From Piscinibacter caeni (GTDB lineage: Bacteria > Pseudomonadota > Gammaproteobacteria > Burkholderiales > Burkholderiaceae_C), in assembly GCA_003265685.1 (NCBI GenBank), contig QJOU01000001.1:1-64000 (forward strand): a stretch of 64,000 nt of DNA, read 5' to 3'. The first letter of the stretch is position 1; the number at the start of each line of letters is the position of its first letter. This document shows positions 8,746 through 16,978 of this stretch, one piece after another. Both the position numbers and the translations under genes were made by a program. The notes beneath the pieces are model-generated. The model made no database searches. It worked only from the letters and a program-made list of their open reading frames with translations, and was not told the DNA's origin.

Positions 8746-10025
8746 CGGCATTGCGCATCGACGTGGTTCACCGTGCGACCCCCCGCAGCGAGCGCTACGA
8801 GATTGCCGGCTGGGCCGCCAGCGCCGCGGCCGACCCGCATGTGCGCGGCCGGCTCGACGAACGCGGCGGCCACCGCTGGTCGCTGCACGACGCGCAGGGG
8901 CGGGTGCTCGCCAGCCGCGGCTACTCGACGCTCGCGGAGGAGTGGCAGTCCACCGTGGTCGGGCAGGACGAGGCGGTGTCGGGCGAGTTCCGCGAGACGC
9001 ATGTCGTGCCGCTGGTGCCCGGCGCCACGCTGCGCATCGAGCGGCGCGGCGAGCGCGATGGGTTCGAGACGCTGCTCGAGCAGCGCCTGCCCGACGCGGC
9101 CGCGCTGCCGCCGGCCCCCGCGCCGCCGCCGCGCACGCTGCGCTGGCTGCACGGCGCGCGCTCATTGCGGCCGATCCTGTTCGTCTCCGAGGGCTACGCG
9201 GCTGGGGAAGGGGAGGCCTTCTTCGCGCGCGCCGAACAGGCGTGCGGCCTGCTGCTGGCCGCCAGCCCGTTTGCCGAGCAGCGCGAACGGCTGGCGGTCG
9301 CCGCGCTGCACGTGCCGAGCGCCGCCAGCGGCATCCCCGCGGCGCCGGGCGAGGCGGTGGCCGGCACCGCCTTCGGCACGCATTACGGCACCTTCGGCAT
9401 GGCGCGCTACATGGTCGCGGAGGACCTGCACGCGCTGCACCGCGCGGTCGACGGCATCGCCCATGTCACGCTGGTGATCCTCGCGAACTCCACGGTCTAC
9501 GGCGGCAGCGGCATCTTCAACTCGAACGCGACGCTCGGCGCGCACATGGACGAGGCCGACTTCGCCTACGTGCTGCTGCACGAGCTGGGCCACTCGCTCG
9601 GCGGGCTGGGCGACGAGTACTTCGGCAAGGAGATCACCTACGCGACTGACCTCGAATCGGCCGGGCTGCCGTGGGAGCCGAACGTCTCGGTGCTCGACGC
9701 GCAGGGCCGGCCGCGCTGGGCCGCGCAGCTCGACCCCGGCCTGGCGCTGCCGACGCCCTGGCAGCACGAGGCCTTCCTGGCGCTCATGGCCGCGGGCGCG
9801 CCGCCGGCCGAGCAGCGCGAGCAGGTCGCCGCGCTGCTGGCCGCCGAGCCGCTGCGCGGGCGCGTCGGCGCCTTCGAAGGCGCGCGCTACCTGGCGCGCG
9901 GCCTGTACCGGCCGGAGGTCGACTGCCGCATGTTCAGCAAGACCGCGACGCGCTTCTGTGCGGTGTGCCAGCGCGCGATGGTCGAGGTGCTGGACGCGGT
10001 CACGGCCATCGAGGATCCGACGTGA
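8742..10025 (+). CDS. M64-family (IgA-peptidase-like) metallopeptidase
   Basis: 427 residues. HELGHSLGGLGDEYF places zinc ligands at His280 and His284 with the M64-typical Gly-Leu-Gly-Asp-Glu-Tyr tail. An N-terminal beta-rich domain (~1-130) precedes the catalytic part (~140-427), and the C-terminus has two Cys in DCRMFSK and FCAVCQ, as in other M64 proteins. Many family members are secreted, but this one has no clear signal peptide. Start ATG 8742 overlaps the S9 peptidase stop (ATGA). It ends the operon and is followed by a hairpin. Confidence 0.85.
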   Translation: MTALRIDVVHRATPRSERYEIAGWAASAAADPHVRGRLDERGGHRWSLHDAQGRVLASRGYSTLAEEWQSTVVGQDEAVSGEFRETHVVPLVPGATLRIERRGERDGFETLLEQRLPDAAALPPAPAPPPRTLRWLHGARSLRPILFVSEGYAAGEGEAFFARAEQACGLLLAASPFAEQRERLAVAALHVPSAASGIPAAPGEAVAGTAFGTHYGTFGMARYMVAEDLHALHRAVDGIAHVTLVILANSTVYGGSGIFNSNATLGAHMDEADFAYVLLHELGHSLGGLGDEYFGKEITYATDLESAGLPWEPNVSVLDAQGRPRWAAQLDPGLALPTPWQHEAFLALMAAGAPPAEQREQVAALLAAEPLRGRVGAFEGARYLARGLYRPEVDCRMFSKTATRFCAVCQRAMVEVLDAVTAIEDPT

Positions 10026-10078
10026 GCGAGACCCGGCGCGACGACCCTGCTCGATGCGGGCATGCCGGGTTCTCTCAC
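10022..10078. terminator. Bidirectional hairpin between convergent genes
   Basis: GTGAG-c-GAGACCCGGC at 10022-10037 pairs with GCCGGGTTCTCTCAC at 10064-10078, about 13 of 15 bases with one bulge. It overlaps the M64 stop region and sits 7 bases before the end of the minus-strand gene, so it may end transcription from both sides. There is no clear T-run. Confidence 0.4.
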
Positions 10079-10084
10079 ACCATC

Positions 10085-11050
10085 TCAGCGCGCATAGAAG
10101 CCCTTGAGCGCCTCGATCTCGCCGCGCACCCGCGCCAGCTCCGCGCGCACGCCGTGCAGCTCGTCCGCGAAGGCCTGCTGCTCCACGTCTGACAGGCTGG
10201 TGCCCGCGCCCGCCGCGACGCGCCCGGCGGCGAGGTCGGCGCGCAGTTGCCGCACCGCGTCGCTGCAGAACTCCAGCGATGCGTTCAGCGTGTTGAAGAC
10301 GTCGATCGCGTTGTCGATCATCGCCTCGCCGTAGCGCTGCCCCTCGGCGCGGCGCCCGGCGTCGAAGTAGGGGCTGCGCTCGTCGATGCAGCCGGCCAGC
10401 ACCCGCTCGACGATCGCCTCCTGGCTCTGGCCGATGCGCAGGCGGTCGAACAGCAGTGTCGTCGCCTCGCGCAGCGCGGCGGCGATGTCGCGCCGCCACA
10501 GCGGGTCGAGCAGCCGCAGCGGATCGTCGTAGAGCCGGCGCTGGTAGACGTTCAGGCGATGGAAGGCGAGCGCGAAGCGCGTCTCCAGGTCGGCGCGCAG
10601 CACGATGCCGTCGGCCGGGACGATCAGCAGGTGCAGCACCTCGTGCAGCAGCGTGTAGGTCGACGCGGTGTCGCGGATCAGCACCGTCGCGCGCGCGAGC
10701 CCGCAGCAGGCCGCCCCTGCGGGAACCGAGCGGCCCTGGTAGCTGTCGCGGAACTCGGCCCGGCGCAGCAGCGCCTCGTCGGCCACCGGCAGCGCCGCGA
10801 GCAGCGGATTGGCCGGCCGGTCCGCCCGCGCGCTCGGCACCCGCTGCACGTCGATCTGCAGCCCCGCGATCAGCGCCAGCAGGTCCTGCGGCTGTGCCCG
10901 CGCCAGCGCGTTCACGCTGTCCATGTCGACCTGCTGCGCGAACGGGACCCGGACGCAGCCGTCGTCCGGCGGCACCGCCGGGCGCGCCGCGCCGGCGCCG
11001 GCCAGGCTGCCGGCCAGCAGCAGCAGCGCGCGCAGCAGCGTGGCCGTCAC
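10085..11050 (-). CDS. Exported protein with HExxH motif, function unknown
   Basis: 321 residues from a GTG at 11050 that overlaps the TAXI-gene stop (GTGA). The first ~22 residues are a signal peptide (TATLLRALLLLAGSLAGAGAA). A zinc-peptidase-like HEVLH lies at residues 136-140 in a helix (TYTLLHEVLHLLIV). No obvious third ligand was found; FALAFHRLNVYQRR at ~158-171 is one candidate helix. A Cys pair (ACCG) lies at 115-116 and the C-terminal ~35 residues are predicted coiled coil. I do not recognise a family. Coupling to the TAXI-like protein suggests the two act together in the periplasm. Confidence 0.7.
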   Translation of the reverse strand: MTATLLRALLLLAGSLAGAGAARPAVPPDDGCVRVPFAQQVDMDSVNALARAQPQDLLALIAGLQIDVQRVPSARADRPANPLLAALPVADEALLRRAEFRDSYQGRSVPAGAACCGLARATVLIRDTASTYTLLHEVLHLLIVPADGIVLRADLETRFALAFHRLNVYQRRLYDDPLRLLDPLWRRDIAAALREATTLLFDRLRIGQSQEAIVERVLAGCIDERSPYFDAGRRAEGQRYGEAMIDNAIDVFNTLNASLEFCSDAVRQLRADLAAGRVAAGAGTSLSDVEQQAFADELHGVRAELARVRGEIEALKGFYAR

Positions 11051-12396
11051 GCGCCCGCCGCCTCGCGCACCCTTCGCCGCACCAGCCCGATGTGGCTGCG
11101 CAGCGAATACAGCTCGTCGGCATAGCTGAGCGGCACGGTCACGCGGCCGGCGCGCTGCTCGATGTCGTCGAGCTGCTCGAGCAGCTCGGCGCCGCTCTTC
11201 TCGCCGATCGACTCCTCCACCCGGCGCAGCTGGCCGTACCAGCGGAAGATGCGCGAGCGCACGCGGAACTGGTAGAGCGGCGGCACGATGCGCGAGAGCG
11301 GGATCAGGATCGCGATGATCGACACCAGCACCACCCACATGCGGTCGATCAGGTTGGCCAGCCAGAACGGCAGGTAGCGCTGCAGCAGCGGCGGGCCGTT
11401 GCGGTAGAAGCGTTCGGCCTCGGGCGCCAGTGCTCGCTCGGTGTTCTCCACCGAGGGAAAGCTGCCCTTGCGCTGGAACCATCCCGGCCCGCCGTGGATG
11501 CTGCGCGCGGCCTGCACGAACAGCTGGATCAGCGCCGGATGCACCCCCTCGCGCGCCACCAGCGTGGCGGTGGGCGCGACCAGGCGGATCGGCGCCGCTG
11601 GCATGTCCGCGGCCAGGTCGACCACGCCGCGCGGCAGCACCACGTTGCTGAGGAAGGGGAAGCGCCGCGTGTAGGCCTCGGCCTGCGGGAAATCCATCAG
11701 CCTGATGCCCGGCGTCTGCAGCAGCAGCTGCACCAGCGGCGCCTCGGGCGCGGAGGCGAAGGCCAGCGCGTCGATCTCGCCCTCGAGCAGTGCCACCACC
11801 GCGGGGGTGGAGGGTTTCTCGGTCAGCGTCAGCGCGCCGGGACCGAGGTGGTTGGCGTCGAGCAGCCGGCGCATCAGGTTGGGCACGCCGCTGCCGGGCG
11901 AGCCGATGTTCAGCGTCCATCCCTTCAGCTCGGGCAGCATCGCCAGCGCGGGCCTGCCGAGCTTCTGCTGCGCCGCGGCCTCGCGGTAGAACAGCCACAG
12001 CGGCTCGTGGAACAGGCTGCCGAGCGACACCAGCCCGGCGTTGGCCTCTTCGGCATCGGCGGCGCTGGCATGTTCGACATCGGCGCCGCCCTGCACGAAG
12101 GCGAGGTCGACGCCGGAATCGGGGTCGCGCAGCAGCTGCAGGTTCTCGGCCGCGCCCTGCGTGCCGCGCAGCACCACCTCGATGCCGTGTTCGCGCAGTT
12201 GCGCGGCGTAGCGCTTGCCGAACTCGGCGTACGCGCCCTGGTCCGCGCCGGTGGCCAGCACCACCTTCTTCGGCGGGTTGGGCTGCAGGATCACGTAGGC
12301 CAGTACCAGCAGCACCAGCGCGAGCAGCACGAAGGGCCCGGCCGTGACGGCCAGGTCGCGGAGCGAGAGCAGGGTGTGGCGTAAGGCTTGGGGCAT
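11047..12396 (-). CDS. TAXI-family (TRAP-type) solute-binding protein, membrane-anchored
   Basis: 449 residues. One N-terminal transmembrane helix (~17-35) anchors a periplasmic binding domain beginning VVLATGADQGAYAEFGKRYA, the TAXI/Imp-type N-terminus, and running to about residue 345. A second hydrophobic helix (WVVLVSIIAILIPLSRIVPPLY, ~358-380) is followed by a ~70-residue cytoplasmic tail. Classical TAXI proteins are free periplasmic receptors working with a 4TM/12TM TRAP permease. No permease gene is present here and the protein is tethered at both ends, which fits the orphan class common in Burkholderiales. Ligand unknown. It is coupled to the HExxH gene downstream. Confidence 0.85.
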   Translation of the reverse strand: MPQALRHTLLSLRDLAVTAGPFVLLALVLLVLAYVILQPNPPKKVVLATGADQGAYAEFGKRYAAQLREHGIEVVLRGTQGAAENLQLLRDPDSGVDLAFVQGGADVEHASAADAEEANAGLVSLGSLFHEPLWLFYREAAAQQKLGRPALAMLPELKGWTLNIGSPGSGVPNLMRRLLDANHLGPGALTLTEKPSTPAVVALLEGEIDALAFASAPEAPLVQLLLQTPGIRLMDFPQAEAYTRRFPFLSNVVLPRGVVDLAADMPAAPIRLVAPTATLVAREGVHPALIQLFVQAARSIHGGPGWFQRKGSFPSVENTERALAPEAERFYRNGPPLLQRYLPFWLANLIDRMWVVLVSIIAILIPLSRIVPPLYQFRVRSRIFRWYGQLRRVEESIGEKSGAELLEQLDDIEQRAGRVTVPLSYADELYSLRSHIGLVRRRVREAAGA

Positions 12397-12477
12397 GGCG
12401 GCAGACCGAGGCAGGACGTGCGAGCATCGCACAGGCGGCTCGTGGCCTGCATCGAGCCGTGTCCGACCGGAGAACGC

Positions 12478-13083
12478 ATGAGCACCAGAGGATTCGGCGG
12501 CCGCCGCCCGGCCGCGGCCCAGGCCGGACGCATCCCGCCCGGCCAGTCGCTGACGGAGGACTTCCCCGTGCTCAGCGCCGGGCCCACGCCACGGGTCGAC
12601 CTGGCCGGCTGGCGCTTCGCGCTCAAGCTCGGCCCGCGCACGCTGCAGGCCTGGACCTGGGACGAGTTCCAGGCCCTGCCGCAGACGCGCCGGGTGGTCG
12701 ACATCCATTGCGTCACCACCTGGTCCAAGCTCGACACCGAGTGGCAGGGCGTGCTGGTCGACGACCTGCTGGCCGCCGCCGGCCTCGGCGCGCCCACGCC
12801 CTGGGTGCTCGCCCATTCGGTCGACGGCTACAGCACCAACGTGCCGGCGGCCGACCTGACTGGCGGTCGGGCGATGATCGCCACGCACTACGGCGGCAAG
12901 CCCCTGACGCCGGACCACGGCGGCCCGGCGCGCCTGCTGGTGCCGCACCTGTACTTCTGGAAATCGGCCAAGTGGGTGACGGCGCTGCAGTTCACCGCGC
13001 GCGACGAGGCCGGCTTCTGGGAGCTGCGCGGCTACCACGGGCGCGGCGATCCGTTCCTCGAGCAACGTTATTCCGGTGACTGA
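12478..13083 (+). CDS. Sulfite oxidase-like molybdopterin-dependent oxidoreductase, cytosolic
   Basis: 201 residues, an oxidoreductase molybdopterin-binding domain of the MsrP(YedY)/sulfite oxidase superfamily. The conserved molybdenum-ligand Cys78 is in IHCVTTWS, and the domain also shows a VLAHSVDGYSTN segment and YFWKSAKWV near the end. There is no Tat (twin-arginine) signal peptide, so unlike MsrP it should stay in the cytoplasm. A basic RRPAAAQAGRIPPGQ tract leads the domain. The GTG of the next gene overlaps the end by 8 bases, pairing it with an FAD/NAD reductase, its probable electron donor. Natural substrate unknown. Confidence 0.87.
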   Translation: MSTRGFGGRRPAAAQAGRIPPGQSLTEDFPVLSAGPTPRVDLAGWRFALKLGPRTLQAWTWDEFQALPQTRRVVDIHCVTTWSKLDTEWQGVLVDDLLAAAGLGAPTPWVLAHSVDGYSTNVPAADLTGGRAMIATHYGGKPLTPDHGGPARLLVPHLYFWKSAKWVTALQFTARDEAGFWELRGYHGRGDPFLEQRYSGD

Positions 13084-13816
13084 GCCGCTGCGCTGGACCC
13101 CGGCGCGCATCACCGCACTCGAGCGCCTGACGCCGCGGCTGCTGCGTGTCGAGCTCGCGCCCGCCGTCTGGCACCGCCCGCGCGCCGGCCAGCATGTCGA
13201 CCTGCGCCTGACCGCCGACGACGGCTACCAGGCGCAGCGCAGCTACTCGCTGCTCTCGCCGCCGGAGCGCGACGGGCGCATCGAGCTGGCCATCGAGCGG
13301 CTGGACGACGGCGAGGTCTCGCCCTGGTTCCACGACGTGGCGCAGGTCGGCGACGAGATCGAGCTGCGCGGCCCGCTGGGTGGCCATTTCGTGTGGGAGC
13401 GCGAGGACGCGCCGCCCACGCTGCTGGTGGGCGGCGGCTCGGGCCTGGTGCCGCTGCTGGCGATGGTGCGGCACCGCGCCGCCGGCCCGGCCGGTGCGCC
13501 GATGGTGCTGGTGGCCGCGGCGCGCACCGCGGCCGAGGTACCGCTGCGCGACGAACTGCTGGCCGAGGAGGCGGCCGGGCGCGGCTTCACGCTGGTCCAG
13601 GCGCTCTCGCGCGAGGCCAGCGTGGCGCGTGCGCAGGACCACGCCGGGCGGCCCGACGCGGCCTTCCTCGCCGCGGCGCTACGCCCGCTCGGCGCGCCGG
13701 CTGGCGTGCGGGCCTATGTCTGCGGCCGGCATGCGTTCGTCGAGGCGATCGCCGCGCAGCTGCAGTCGCTCGGCGTGCCGGCGGCGCACATCCGCACCGA
13801 GCGCTTCGGGGGCTGA
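13076..13816 (+). CDS. Ferredoxin-NADP reductase-type FAD/NAD(P)H oxidoreductase
   Basis: 246 residues, GTG start inside the end of the preceding gene. The FAD-binding barrel has RSYSLLS (RxYS-T motif, ~61-67), and the NAD-binding fold has GGGSGLVPLLAM (~122-133) and CGRHAFVEAI near the C-terminus. It has no iron-sulfur Cys motif, so it is a simple two-domain reductase. The fixed pairing with a molybdopterin protein suggests that it feeds NAD(P)H electrons to it in place of a membrane cytochrome partner such as MsrQ. The reductase assignment is firm; the partner is inferred. Confidence 0.88.
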   Translation: MTEPLRWTPARITALERLTPRLLRVELAPAVWHRPRAGQHVDLRLTADDGYQAQRSYSLLSPPERDGRIELAIERLDDGEVSPWFHDVAQVGDEIELRGPLGGHFVWEREDAPPTLLVGGGSGLVPLLAMVRHRAAGPAGAPMVLVAAARTAAEVPLRDELLAEEAAGRGFTLVQALSREASVARAQDHAGRPDAAFLAAALRPLGAPAGVRAYVCGRHAFVEAIAAQLQSLGVPAAHIRTERFGG

Positions 13817-13923
13817 GGCGCATCGCTCGGTTGCAGCCGTAACCCGGCGGCGGGGTGCCGCAACCCCCGGGCGTGCCGCGTCCGCCCGCCGCCCGAGGAC
13901 GTGCCGGCCGCTATGCTCCCCCC

Positions 13924-14598
13924 ATGCGCCTCCTCCTCGTCGAAGACGACCGCATGATCGGCGACAGCCTGCGCGCCGCGCTGCGCCTGGAGGGCCACGC
14001 GGTCGACTGGGTGCGTGACGCACGCGCCGCGCAGGCCACGCTGGCCAGCGAGCGCTTCGACCTGGTGCTGCTCGACCTCGGCCTGCCCGGCGGCGACGGG
14101 CTCGACGTGCTGCGTACCCTGCGCGCACAGCGCAACGACACGCCGGTGATCGTGCTGACCGCACGCGACGGCACCGGCGAGCGTGTGGCCGGGCTGGACG
14201 CCGGCGCGGACGACTACCTCGTCAAGCCCTTCGAGTTCGACGAGCTGCTCGCGCGCATGCGCGCCGTGTTGCGCCGCCACGGCGGCCGTGCCGAGCCGCT
14301 GCTGCGCTGTGGCGACGTGACGCTCGACCCGGCCACGCGCCAGGTCACCAAGGCCGGCGCGCCGGTGCTGCTGTCGGCGCGCGAGTTCGCGGTGCTCGAG
14401 GCGCTGATGCAGCGCCCCGGCGCGCTGCTCTCGCGCGCCCAGCTGGAAGACCGCCTCTACGGCTGGGGCGAGGAGATCGAGAGCAATGCGGTCTCGGTCT
14501 ACGTCCACCAGCTGCGCCGCAAGCTCGGCGCCGGCTTCATCGGCAACATGCGCGGGGTCGGCTACTACGTCGGCGCGCCGGGCGGCGGCGCGGCGTGA
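13924..14598 (+). CDS. OmpR-family response regulator (QseB/PmrA-like)
   Basis: 224 residues. The receiver domain has VEDD at 6-9, phospho-acceptor Asp51 in LLDLGLPG, Thr in VLTARDG and Lys in LVKPFEF. The winged-helix domain (~125-215) includes LSAREFAVLEALM and VSVYVHQLRRKLG. Start ATG 13924 is preceded by a plausible spacer; an in-frame start 23 codons earlier gives a Pro/Arg-rich leader and is rejected. The stop overlaps the GTG of the kinase gene, so both are co-translated. Confidence 0.92.
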   Translation: MRLLLVEDDRMIGDSLRAALRLEGHAVDWVRDARAAQATLASERFDLVLLDLGLPGGDGLDVLRTLRAQRNDTPVIVLTARDGTGERVAGLDAGADDYLVKPFEFDELLARMRAVLRRHGGRAEPLLRCGDVTLDPATRQVTKAGAPVLLSAREFAVLEALMQRPGALLSRAQLEDRLYGWGEEIESNAVSVYVHQLRRKLGAGFIGNMRGVGYYVGAPGGGAA

Positions 14599-15893
14599 GT
14601 TCGCTGAAGACGCGCCTGCTGGTCGCGCTGCTCGGGCTGCTGCTCGGCGCGGCGGCGGTGTTCGGCCTGGCCACCTACCGCAGCGTGCTGGCCGAGACCG
14701 AGGCGCTGTTCGACTACCAGCTGCGCCAGATGGCGCTGTCGCTGCGCGACCAGGGCGAGATCGCGCCCGACCAGGCGCAGGCGCTGGCCGACGAGCAGCT
14801 CGATTTCGTCGTGCAGATCTGGACCGAGGACGGCCGCAGCATCTACGCCTCGCGCCTGCACCCCGAGCTGCCGGCGCGGGCGCTGCTCGGCTTCGCCGAC
14901 GTGCAGGCCGGCGGGCAGACCTGGCGCACCTTCGGCGTGGCCACGCGCGCGCGCGTGATCCAGGTGGCGCAGCCGCGCCCGGTGCGCCAGCGCCTGGCCG
15001 CCGACACGGCGCTGCGCAGCGTGCTGCCGCTGCTGGTGGTGGCACCGCTGTTCGTGCTGCTGGGCGGCTGGATCGTGGCGCGCACGCTCGCGCCGCTGCG
15101 CCGCGTCGCCGCCGAGGTGCGCGGGCGCGACGCGCTGGCGCTCGCGCCGCTGCCCGAGTCCGGCCTGCCCGACGAGGTAGCGCCGCTGGTGGCCGCGCTC
15201 AACGGCCTGCTCGGCCGGCTCGGTCAGGCGCTGGATGCTCAGCGCGCCTTCGTGGCCGACGCGGCGCACGAGCTGCGTTCGCCGCTCACCGCACTGAAGC
15301 TGCAGCTGCAGCTGCTGCGCCGCGCGGCCGACGAACCGGCGCGCCGCGAGGCCACCGAGCAACTCGCGCAGGGCATCGAGCGCGCGGTGCGGCTGGTCGA
15401 GCAGCTGCTCGCGCTGGCGCGCAGCGAGCCCGGCGCGGCTGCGCCGCTGGAGCAGCTCGACCTGGCCGAGCTGGCGCGCCAGGCCCTGGCCGACCTGCTG
15501 CCGCTGGCCGCCGCGCGCGGCAGCACGATCGAACTGCAGGCCGACGCCCCGGTGCCGCTGCAGGGCGAGCGTGCCGGCCTCACGGCGCTGGTGCGCAACG
15601 TGGCCGACAACGCGTTGCGCTACAGCCCGCCGGGCGGACGCGTCGCGCTGCAGGTGGGGCAGGTGGGCGGCGCGGCGCAGCTGGTGGTCGACGACAGCGG
15701 CCCCGGCATCCCCGCCGCCGAGCGAGACAAGGTGTTCGACCGCTTCGTGCGCCGCGCCGGCGAGGCCGAGTCCGGCAGCGGCCTGGGCCTGGCGATCGTG
15801 CGCGCGGTGGCGCAGCGGCACGGCGCGACGCTGACGCTGGGCGATTCGCCGCTCGGCGGCCTGCGTGTCGAGGGGCGCTGGCCGCGCCGCTGA
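14595..15893 (+). CDS. QseC/TctE-like sensor histidine kinase
   Basis: 432 residues, GTG start overlapping the regulator stop (GTGA). Two membrane helices (~7-27 and ~141-163) flank a ~110-residue periplasmic domain of the 2CSK_N type. HAMP-like linker ~164-215, HisKA with His225 in DAAHELRSPLTALK, and an HATPase with NALRYSPPGG (N box), DDSGPGI (G1) and SGLGLAIV (G2) follow. Its partner is the adjacent OmpR-type regulator. No target promoter or signal can be assigned from the sequence. Confidence 0.92.
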   Translation: MSSLKTRLLVALLGLLLGAAAVFGLATYRSVLAETEALFDYQLRQMALSLRDQGEIAPDQAQALADEQLDFVVQIWTEDGRSIYASRLHPELPARALLGFADVQAGGQTWRTFGVATRARVIQVAQPRPVRQRLAADTALRSVLPLLVVAPLFVLLGGWIVARTLAPLRRVAAEVRGRDALALAPLPESGLPDEVAPLVAALNGLLGRLGQALDAQRAFVADAAHELRSPLTALKLQLQLLRRAADEPARREATEQLAQGIERAVRLVEQLLALARSEPGAAAPLEQLDLAELARQALADLLPLAAARGSTIELQADAPVPLQGERAGLTALVRNVADNALRYSPPGGRVALQVGQVGGAAQLVVDDSGPGIPAAERDKVFDRFVRRAGEAESGSGLGLAIVRAVAQRHGATLTLGDSPLGGLRVEGRWPRR

Positions 15894-15923
15894 TGCTGCG
15901 CTGCCGTGGCGGCGCCTTCCGCG

Positions 15924-15950
15924 GCGGGCTCACAAGTCGTGCCAGCCCGC
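15924..15950. terminator. Hairpin downstream of the sensor kinase
   Basis: GCGGGCT at 15924-15930 pairs with AGCCCGC at 15944-15950 around a 13-nt loop, 30 bases after the kinase stop. No T-run. The rest of the 203-base gap before the MHYT gene shows no coding signal. Confidence 0.3.
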
Positions 15951-16096
15951 ATTCATGCGCAGCGTGACCGGCGGATGTGCGGGGCGGCGCGCATTCTTCA
16001 CGCAAGCCCCTGCGCCGGCGTCGGACGCGCGCCGCGGCCGCTGCGCCGGCCCGGCGGCGCTGCTCCAATCGCGCCTCCTTCGACAGGAGCGATTCC

Positions 16097-16864
16097 ATGG
16101 CAGTACAGGACGTCCTTTCGCCGAGCTACGACCTCACGCTGGTCGCAGTCTCGTTCTTCGTCTCCGCCTGCGGCGCCTACGCCGCGCTGGGCGCCAGCAC
16201 CCTGATGCGCGACCCGCGCGGCGGCCTCGACCGGCTCAACGCCGTGTTCGCCGGCGTGGCGCTCGGCGGCGTGGGCATCTGGGCGATGCACTTCCTCGGC
16301 ATGCTGGCCTGGCAGCCCGGCCTGGCGGTCGGCTACGGCCTGTGGGGCACGCTGCTGTCGCTGGTGGCGGCCGTCGGCGCGTCGGGCGTCGCGCTCGGCT
16401 ACATGGCCTCGGCGCGATTCAGCTGGCGGCGCCTGGCGGTCGCCGGGCCGCTGGCCGGGCTGGGTGTGTCGGCGATGCACTTCCTCGGCATGGCCTCGAT
16501 GAGCTTCGGCGGCTTCCTGGACTGGAACTGGCCGCTTGTGACGCTCGCCGTGCTGATCGCGGTGGTCGCGGCGAGCGCGGCGCTGTGGCTGGCCTTCCAC
16601 GTGCGCCGCACCGCGCACCGCGTGGCCGCATCCTTCGTGATGGCGGCCGCGGTGTGCACGATGCACTACACCGGCATGGCCGCGGCGGACGTGGTCTGCA
16701 CCACGGCCAACCGCTTCGAACGGCTGCAGGGCCTGCTGTACGGCGACGAGTTCCGGGTGCTGGTGATCGGCGTGGCCGTCGGTGCCGCGCTGCTGATCGC
16801 CTTCGACGTCTTCATGCAGCGCGTCACCGCGCGCCAGAACACGCCGCCCGGCGCCTCGGCCTGA
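16097..16864 (+). CDS. Stand-alone MHYT-domain membrane sensor
   Basis: 255 residues with seven predicted transmembrane segments. The three MHYT-family signatures are visible: MHFLGM at 64-69, MHFLGM at 127-132 and MHYTGM at 189-194, each at a helix end. The family is thought to bind a metal and sense a small ligand such as O2, CO or NO. Most MHYT proteins carry GGDEF/EAL or kinase output domains; this one stops after the membrane part, so it must signal through another protein or be a simple membrane protein. Start ATG 16097 has an AGGAG-like ribosome site (CAGGAGC) 8 bases upstream. Confidence 0.88.
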   Translation: MAVQDVLSPSYDLTLVAVSFFVSACGAYAALGASTLMRDPRGGLDRLNAVFAGVALGGVGIWAMHFLGMLAWQPGLAVGYGLWGTLLSLVAAVGASGVALGYMASARFSWRRLAVAGPLAGLGVSAMHFLGMASMSFGGFLDWNWPLVTLAVLIAVVAASAALWLAFHVRRTAHRVAASFVMAAAVCTMHYTGMAAADVVCTTANRFERLQGLLYGDEFRVLVIGVAVGAALLIAFDVFMQRVTARQNTPPGASA

Positions 16865-16870
16865 GCGGCG

Positions 16871-16892
16871 GCGCGGCCGCACCCGGCCGCGC
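16871..16892. terminator. Strong GC hairpin after the MHYT gene
   Basis: A perfect 9-bp stem, GCGCGGCCG (16871-16879) with CGGCCGCGC (16884-16892), and a 4-nt loop, starting 7 bases past the stop. It is followed by CCTTAACCTT rather than a pure T-run. A second small perfect hairpin, CCGAGG/CCTCGG, lies at 16921-16937 in the leader of the next gene. Confidence 0.5.
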
Positions 16893-16978
16893 CCTTAACC
16901 TTCGCCTCATCGTCGCCTCACCGAGGCTTCACCTCGGGCTCCTATCTTCGTGACATCGAAGACCCCCAAGGAGCGACG

